From contig JACQVL010000217.1 in assembly GCA_016209865.1 (NCBI GenBank), positions 1-21,338 of the forward strand: DNA of 21,338 nt. The letters are read 5' to 3'. Source of the stretch: Candidatus Latescibacterota bacterium (GTDB lineage Bacteria > JAAXHH01 > JACQVL01). A program made the position numbers and the translations under genes. The notes below the pieces were generated by a model, which was not told the origin of the DNA, did no database searches, and saw only the letters and a list, made by a program, of their open reading frames with translations. Positions 17,054 through 21,338 of the stretch are shown here, piece after piece (position 1 is the first letter of the stretch; the number at the start of each line of letters is the position of its first letter).

Positions 17054-17722
17054 ATGATCCGCTTAGCGCCTTCCATCCTCTCCGCCGACTTTGCCCGCTT
17101 GGGTGAGCAGGTCAAGACGATCGAGCAGGCCGGGGCTGACCGCGTCCATATCGACGTGATGGACGGGCATTTCGTCCCGAACATCAGCATGGGGCCGGTC
17201 GTCGTCCAGTCCCTCCGGCCAGTGACCTTGCTTCCCCTTGAAGTCCACCTGATGATCGATGCCCCGGAACGGTACATCGACGCGTTCGTGAAGGCCGGGG
17301 CGGACACGGTGATCGTCCATCAGGAGAACGTCCCCCATCTCCACCGGATCGTCCAGCAGATCAAGGGCCTGGGCACACGGGCGGGCGTCGCCCTCAACCC
17401 GGCGACGCCAGTGAGCACGCTCGACGTGATCCTCGATGACCTCGACCTGGTGCTCGTCATGACGGTCAACCCGGGCTTCTCCGGCCAGGCGTTCATCCCG
17501 GCCACCCTCTCGAAGATGCGACAAGTGCGCGCCCTCCTGAACGAACGGGGCCTCCGGTGTGACGTGGAAGTCGACGGCGGGATCACGACCGAGACCGCCC
17601 CCCAGGCTGTCGAGGCGGGCGCCGACGTCCTGGTCGCCGCTTCCGCGATTTTCGGCCACCCCGAAGGGATCGCCGCCGCCATGCGCCAACTCCGCGAGTG
17701 CGTGGCTCCTCTCCCAGGATGA
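17054..17722 (+). CDS. rpe: Ribulose-phosphate 3-epimerase
   Basis: This 222-residue TIM-barrel enzyme interconverts ribulose-5-P and xylulose-5-P, joining the oxidative branch to the transketolases. Visible motifs are LAPSILSADFARLG (Ser7), the metal-binding HIDVMDGHFVPN (His32, Asp34), EVHLMI (His65), the MTVNPGFSGQAFIP phosphate loop and EVDGGI with the second catalytic Asp. The length is normal. The ATG at 17054 has AGGAGGG ending about 6 bases upstream, starting in the stop region of pgl. It is the last PPP gene in the run. No ribose-5-phosphate isomerase follows; instead there is a 347-base gap with regulatory features of the next gene. I see no clear intrinsic terminator directly after the stop. 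Confidence 0.95.
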   Translation: MIRLAPSILSADFARLGEQVKTIEQAGADRVHIDVMDGHFVPNISMGPVVVQSLRPVTLLPLEVHLMIDAPERYIDAFVKAGADTVIVHQENVPHLHRIVQQIKGLGTRAGVALNPATPVSTLDVILDDLDLVLVMTVNPGFSGQAFIPATLSKMRQVRALLNERGLRCDVEVDGGITTETAPQAVEAGADVLVAASAIFGHPEGIAAAMRQLRECVAPLPG

Positions 17723-17728
17723 GAGTCG

Positions 17729-17742
17729 GCACTCCGCACTCC
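17729..17742. repeat. Two tandem GCACTCC heptamers
   Basis: GCACTCCGCACTCC followed by AAAATC, just after the rpe stop. It is a minimal representative of the heptamer-repeat theme of the other spacers, using a different unit. No inverted arm is visible. Confidence 0.5.
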
Positions 17743-17770
17743 AAAATCATCCCTCCCTCTCCCTTCCGCT

Positions 17771-17836
17771 CGACAAAATGTCACCGTCCAGCCGCTTGAA
17801 ATTCCTCAGTTTTGACAAAATGTCATCGTTCATCCG
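17771..17836 (+). promoter_or_regulatory. Paired enhancer-like palindromes TGACAAAATGTCA
   Basis: CGACAAAATGTCA (17771-17783) and TGACAAAATGTCA (17813-17825) are 42 bases apart, four turns of helix, so they face the same side. The similarity continues 11 bases further (CCGTCCAGCCG against TCGTTCATCCG). They lie about 140-190 bases upstream of the sigma54-type promoter at 17956-17971, where activators of sigma54 usually bind. The activator is not identified. Confidence 0.55.
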
Positions 17837-17955
17837 GCAACCCATCGTTTCGATGAGACGATCTGTCCGTGTGCGGGAGGTTTGAGGGCGTGCCGTCTTC
17901 CTCGAAGAGATAATAACATCATGACAGGCATTACGTTATGGAGCGGAACGTCGCG

Positions 17956-17971
17956 TGGTATGGTTTTTGCT
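17956..17971 (+). promoter_or_regulatory. Sigma54-type (-24/-12) promoter
   Basis: TGGTATGGTTTTTGCT matches the sigma54 plan TGGCACG-N4-TTGCW, with the invariant GG (17957-17958) and GC (17969-17970) exactly 10 bases apart. Transcription would begin near 17982, leaving a leader of about 88 bases before the universal stress protein start at 18070. A GTGATCAC palindrome (17985-17992) and a TCACTGT direct repeat (17971-17977, 17989-17995) overlap the start region. I see no small gene in this gap. Confidence 0.55.
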
Positions 17972-18069
17972 CACTGTAAGGGGCGTGATCACTGTCCGTA
18001 CGTGAAGCCGGTCATCCCGGTGCAAGGCCCGCCCTGAACACAGGAAGGGACGCAGAGGAGGCACACACG

Positions 18070-18537
18070 ATGGCCATACAACTCAAACGGCTCTTATGTC
18101 CGACGGATTTCTCGGAACCCTCCGAACACGCGTTGACGTACGCGATCTCGCTCGCCCAGCAATACGGCGCGGTGCTGTACCTCCTGCACGTGATCGAGCC
18201 GCTGACGCCTGTTCCGGGCATCGAGATGGGACCGGTACTGATGTACGATGAGCGGCCGGACCTCCTCCAGCGGGTGCATGAGTTGCTCGATGAGATGGTG
18301 CCGGAGGATGTCAAAGCTAAGATCGAGATCAAGCCGCTCATCCGCCGGGGCGCTCCGTTCTTGGAGATCATCCGGACGGCGCGGGAAGAGGAGATCGACC
18401 TGATCATCATCGCCACGCACGGTCGGACCGGGTTGAGCCACGTGCTGCTGGGCAGCACTGCCGAGAAGGTCGTCCGGAAAGCCCCGTGCCCGGTGCTGAC
18501 GATCCGACATCCTGAGCATGAGTTCGTGATGCCATAA
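18070..18537 (+). CDS. Universal stress protein (UspA family)
   Basis: This 155-residue protein is a single USP domain. It opens with LKRLLCPTDFSEPSEHAL, a typical first strand with Asp13, then YLLHVIEP, and ends with the nucleotide-binding stretch IIATHGRTGLSHVLLGSTAEKV. The latter fits the G-x9-G-S/T part of the ATP-binding motif of the ATP-binding class, though the preceding Gly of G-x2-G-x9-G is Ala. Such proteins bind ATP or act as stress effectors in the cytoplasm, and their exact function is seldom predictable. The ATG follows GAGGAGG at 18055-18061 with 8 bases between. The sigma54-type promoter and paired palindromes upstream suggest activator-dependent induction. The next gene, a metal ATPase, follows after 159 bases of heptamer spacer and may be co-transcribed. 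Confidence 0.93.
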   Translation: MAIQLKRLLCPTDFSEPSEHALTYAISLAQQYGAVLYLLHVIEPLTPVPGIEMGPVLMYDERPDLLQRVHELLDEMVPEDVKAKIEIKPLIRRGAPFLEIIRTAREEEIDLIIIATHGRTGLSHVLLGSTAEKVVRKAPCPVLTIRHPEHEFVMP

Positions 18538-18542
18538 AAGGC

Positions 18543-18696
18543 AGTGACGAGTGGCGAGTGACAAGTGACAAGTGAAAACCGGTCAGAGCGGATGGTCAGG
18601 GTGACTGATTTAAGGCATGCTCTTCCTGCCACACGTGACCTTCGCTTCTCACTCTACTTGTCCTCGCTTTTACTCGTCACTTGTCACTCGTCACTT
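18543..18696. repeat. Inverted heptamer spacer F (GTGACGA type)
   Basis: GTGACGA/GTGACAA units (18543-18574) face TCGTCAC/TTGTCAC units (about 18654-18696). A perfect 13-bp inverted match is CGAGTGACAAGTG (18555-18567) with CACTTGTCACTCG (18678-18690). The right arm runs straight into the ATG of the ATPase gene and leaves no purine-rich ribosome site. No dRS3-like core is visible in the middle. Confidence 0.8.
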
Positions 18697-21009
18697 ATGC
18701 AGACAGTGGAACTGCCCTATACACCCCCGGAGGAACCCCACGGGCGACGGTGTGCCGACCTCTTAGTCGACATCTTGAGTACGTACCGCGGGATCGCCGG
18801 GATTGCGGTCGATGAGGCGACGTCCGTCCTCACCCTCCGGTACGATCCAGCGTTGATCTCCCTCGAAAAAGTCGAGCAGGTCGCCCGTCAAGTAGGGATC
18901 AAGCTCCGGGACCGGTTCGGCCGGTGTACGATCCGGCTCACCGGGCTGAACTGCCAGGACTGCGCCCGGACGGTCGAACGCGGCCTGGCCCGGGTCGACG
19001 GGGTGCCCTGGGCGACGGTGAACTTCGCCGCCTCTGTCCTGCGCGTGGAGTACCGGGAGCAGAGCGGGACGCTCGCCGAGATCGAACGGCGGCTCGACCA
19101 GCTCGGCTACGCTGCGGGGGAGGATGATCTCCGGCACGCCTGGCGGCGGCACGCGATGGCCCTCCTGACCGGGTTCGCCGGGGCGTGCCTGCTTCTTGGC
19201 TGGGGACTGGAATTTGTCCCGTCCATTCCGTCGTCCGCCCGGTTGATCGCGTACCTCCTCGCTTCCCTGACGGGCGGCTACTACGGGCTTCGCAACTCCG
19301 TCGCGGCGCTCCGCGCCTGGAACATCGACATCAACCTGCTGATGGTCGTCGCCGCGGTCGGGGCGACTGTGATCGGCCGGCCCCAGGAGGGCGCGGTGCT
19401 GCTCTTCTTGTTCTCGCTCAGCAACACCCTGGAGACGTATGCGATGGGACGAACCCACCGGGCGATCCGGGGGTTGATGGACTTGAGCCCGCCGGAGGCG
19501 CTCGTCCGGCGGGACGACCAGCCCGTCCGGTTGCCCGTCGCCCAGGTCGAGCCAGAGGATGTCGTCATCGTGAAGCCGGGGGAACGGATCCCCGTCGACG
19601 GCCGGGTGATCGCCGGAGAATCGAGCGCGGATCAGTCCGCCATCACCGGCGAGTCCGTCCCGGTCACCAAGCGGCCGGGCGATTCCGTCTATGCCGGGAC
19701 GATGAACCTGAGGGGGACGGTGGATGTCTTCGTCACTGCCCGATCCCAGGAGACGACGCTCGCGCGGGTGATCGCGTTAGTCGAGGAGGCGCAGAGTCAG
19801 AAAGCGCCCACACAACAGTTCACGGAATGGATCGGACAGTATTACACGATCGGGGTGCTGAGCATGGCCGTCCTGGTGTTCGTCATCCCGACCGTGTTCT
19901 TCGGCCGGGCGTCCGACCGGATGCTCTACCGTGCGATGACCCTTTTAGTCGTCGCCTCGCCGTGTGCACTCATCATCTCCACCCCGGCCGCCGTCCTCTC
20001 CGCCTTAGCCAACGGCGCGCGACGTGGCATCCTGTTCAAGGGCGGCGCCTACCTGGAAGGCCTGGCGAAGGTCCGGGCGGTCGCGTTCGATAAGACGGGG
20101 ACGCTCACGGCCGGCCGGTTGCACGTCACCGGCGTCGTGCCAGCGGACGGAGTGCCCCAGGACGAGGTCCTGCGCACGGCCGCCGCCGTCGAATCCGGGT
20201 CGGAGCATCCGATCGCGGCCGCCATCGTCGCGGCGGCTCACACGCACGGCCTCCATCCCTCCGTCGTGGCGTCGTTCCAGGCGATCACCGGCCAGGGGGC
20301 ACAGGGACTGATCGACGGCCAGATGGTCAGAGTCGGTAAACCGGAGTGGGTCGGCCAGTTCGTCGAGGTTCCGGCCGAGATGCGACAGCAGGTGGAGACG
20401 CTGGCCGCTCAAGGACGGACGACAGTCCTGGTCGGGGGGGATCGGCTGCTCGGTCTGTTGGCGGTCAGCGACATCCCGCGTCCGGCCGCGCACGGGCTGG
20501 CCGCCGCTCTGCACCGGCTCGGCGTCGAGTCGGTCGTGATGCTGACCGGCGACCATCCGGCCGTGGCTCGTACCATCGGTGCCCAACTCGGCCTCGACGA
20601 GGTGCGGGCGGGACTGCTTCCTCACGAAAAGGTGCAGGTGGTCCGGGAATTGCTAGGAAAATATGACGGGGTGGCGATGATCGGGGATGGAGTGAACGAT
20701 GCCCCGGCGTTAGCTGCCGCGACCGTCGGGATCGCGATGGGGGTGGGTGGGACGAACGTCGCCCTGGACACGTCGGACGTGGTGTTGATGGGGGATGACC
20801 TGGCCCAGCTTCCGATCGCCTTCGCGTTGAGCCGGCGCGCGTCGCGGATCATCCGGCAGAACCTCATCTTCGCCGTCGCGGTCATCATCACGCTGATCAT
20901 CTCGACCCTCATCGGACGGCTCTCCCTGCCAGTCGGGGTGATCGGCCATGAAGGGAGTACGCTCCTGGTCGTGCTCAACGGCCTCCGGCTGTTGGGCGGA
21001 ACGAGGTGA
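18697..21009 (+). CDS. Heavy-metal-transporting P1B-type ATPase
   Basis: This 770-residue membrane pump would export transition-metal ions using ATP. The N-terminus has two HMA-like regions: one lacking cysteines (about 15-68), and one with the metal motif GLNCQDC (Cys86, Cys89). About eight membrane segments follow. Catalytic motifs are TGES (317-320), the metal-site SPC in TM6 (421-423), the phosphorylated Asp465 in DKTGTLTAG, His504-Pro505 in SEHP, and GDGVND (663-668). The last membrane segment reads HEGST (751-755) in GHEGSTLLVVLNGLRLL. SPC with HEGST is the signature of subgroup P1B-4 (Co/Zn/Fe-type), whereas an HMA with CxxC and the fuller membrane plan is more usual for Cu or Zn/Cd pumps. 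The ATG at 18697 is the first that avoids repeat DNA; no Shine-Dalgarno is present. Confidence 0.92.
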   Translation: MQTVELPYTPPEEPHGRRCADLLVDILSTYRGIAGIAVDEATSVLTLRYDPALISLEKVEQVARQVGIKLRDRFGRCTIRLTGLNCQDCARTVERGLARVDGVPWATVNFAASVLRVEYREQSGTLAEIERRLDQLGYAAGEDDLRHAWRRHAMALLTGFAGACLLLGWGLEFVPSIPSSARLIAYLLASLTGGYYGLRNSVAALRAWNIDINLLMVVAAVGATVIGRPQEGAVLLFLFSLSNTLETYAMGRTHRAIRGLMDLSPPEALVRRDDQPVRLPVAQVEPEDVVIVKPGERIPVDGRVIAGESSADQSAITGESVPVTKRPGDSVYAGTMNLRGTVDVFVTARSQETTLARVIALVEEAQSQKAPTQQFTEWIGQYYTIGVLSMAVLVFVIPTVFFGRASDRMLYRAMTLLVVASPCALIISTPAAVLSALANGARRGILFKGGAYLEGLAKVRAVAFDKTGTLTAGRLHVTGVVPADGVPQDEVLRTAAAVESGSEHPIAAAIVAAAHTHGLHPSVVASFQAITGQGAQGLIDGQMVRVGKPEWVGQFVEVPAEMRQQVETLAAQGRTTVLVGGDRLLGLLAVSDIPRPAAHGLAAALHRLGVESVVMLTGDHPAVARTIGAQLGLDEVRAGLLPHEKVQVVRELLGKYDGVAMIGDGVNDAPALAAATVGIAMGVGGTNVALDTSDVVLMGDDLAQLPIAFALSRRASRIIRQNLIFAVAVIITLIISTLIGRLSLPVGVIGHEGSTLLVVLNGLRLLGGTR

Positions 21010-21012
21010 CCC

Positions 21013-21049
21013 AGAGTGAAGAATGAAGAGTGAAGAGTGAAAAGAAAGG
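21013..21049. repeat. GTGAAGA-type heptamer repeat (spacer G, left)
   Basis: About four units related to AGAGTGA/AGAATGA lie directly after the stop of the ATPase gene. The expected complementary TCTTCAC arm is absent; instead a different heptamer array follows at 21101-21142. Confidence 0.75.
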
Positions 21050-21100
21050 ATCTATACACAGGTGGATGAAGCGGGTGCTCGTCACTGGTTACTGTCCTTT

Positions 21101-21142
21101 ACCGACCACCGACCACTGATCACCGACCACCGACTCCCGACC
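21101..21142. repeat. ACCGACC-type heptamer repeat (spacer G, right)
   Basis: Six degenerate units (ACCGACC ACCGACC ACTGATC and so on) lie just upstream of the ribosome site of the sigma factor gene. The unit differs from the left array in this spacer, so the two do not pair. Confidence 0.75.
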
Positions 21143-21154
21143 GAGGTGGATTCT

Positions 21155-21338
21155 ATGGAGACAGAATTAATCGGCTCAACCCACAGAAGTCCGAATAATC
21201 CGTTCGAAGAGCAGAAAGCGGTCGAGCGATACCTGCACGAGATCGCGGCTTTTCCCATCCTCTCCTCGCCGGAAGAAGCCGTCCTGGCGCGCCGCATCCG
21301 GGCGGGCGATCAGGCGGCGTTGAACCGGCTCGTCCAGT
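21155..21338 (+). CDS. RNA polymerase sigma-70 family factor (3' partial)
   Basis: Only the first 61 codons are inside the window. After about 16 variable residues, the stretch VERYLHEIAAFPILSSPEEA then VLARRIRAGDQAALNRLVQ matches region 1.2 of group 1/2 sigma-70 factors (RpoD/RpoS/SigA-like), which have the pattern YLREIGR-PLLT-EEE-LA-RI-GD-AA-LV. The very short N-terminus, without a long acidic region 1.1, argues for a group 2 (RpoS-like, alternative) factor instead of the primary one, but this is not decisive. The ATG at 21155 follows GAGGTGG at 21143-21149. Core-binding and -10/-35 recognition regions lie outside the window. Its closeness to a stress protein and a metal pump fits a stress role only by association. 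Confidence 0.85.
   Translation, partial: METELIGSTHRSPNNPFEEQKAVERYLHEIAAFPILSSPEEAVLARRIRAGDQAALNRLVQ

Noticed and set aside
1-21009. TTA codons as a rare-codon developmental switch, as with bldA in Streptomyces
   Set aside because: TTA occurs many times in central metabolic genes here, so it is not a rare regulatory codon; the remarkable point is the following G.

Overview
The window is GC-rich bacterial DNA (about 60-65% G+C by eye), densely coding and mostly on the + strand. Its core, 4796-17722, is a nearly complete pentose phosphate pathway (PPP) gene set: FGGY carbohydrate kinase (probably gluconokinase), two tandem transketolases, a transaldolase/phosphoglucose isomerase fusion, a short-type 6-phosphogluconate dehydrogenase, glucose-6-phosphate dehydrogenase, 6-phosphogluconolactonase and ribulose-phosphate 3-epimerase. 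Only a ribose-5-phosphate isomerase is missing. Together these enzymes can run the oxidative branch, interconvert C3-C7 sugar phosphates, and return fructose-6-P to glucose-6-P through the isomerase half of the fusion.

Left flank (1-4484): the end of a carbohydrate locus (C-terminal part of a glycoside-hydrolase-like protein, a DUF2961/GH172-type protein, a PhyH-type dioxygenase), then a visibly AT-richer nucleotidyltransferase/HEPN pair that looks acquired, and a convergent NAD(P)-binding epimerase-like gene on the minus strand. Right flank (17723-21338): a universal stress protein gene behind a sigma54-type promoter with two 13-bp palindromes upstream, a heavy-metal P1B-type ATPase, and the first 61 codons of a sigma-70 family factor.

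The most unusual structure lies in the spacers. Nearly every intergenic gap longer than about 100 bp carries degenerate 7-bp repeats (GTGACGA, AGGACGA, TTTTGGA, GTGAAGA, ACCGACC types). Five gaps carry them as facing inverted arms, with perfect inverted matches of 11 to 22 bp. Four gaps also carry a 20-bp palindrome, ATTCCCGCGCAAGCGGGAAT or a variant of it, that resembles the dRS3/NRS3 repeat of Neisseria. The second gene usually starts just after the right arm, so naive open reading frames extend upstream through the repeats; the starts given here are corrected for this.

The organism is not identifiable with certainty. The sigma54 promoter, the dRS3-like palindromes, the heptamer spacers and the tal-pgi fusion fit an uncultivated lineage such as Methylomirabilota (NC10) or Nitrospirota better than Actinobacteria or typical Chloroflexota, which mostly lack sigma54. 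This is inference only. A further oddity is that TTA leucine codons in the GC-rich genes are almost always followed by G.
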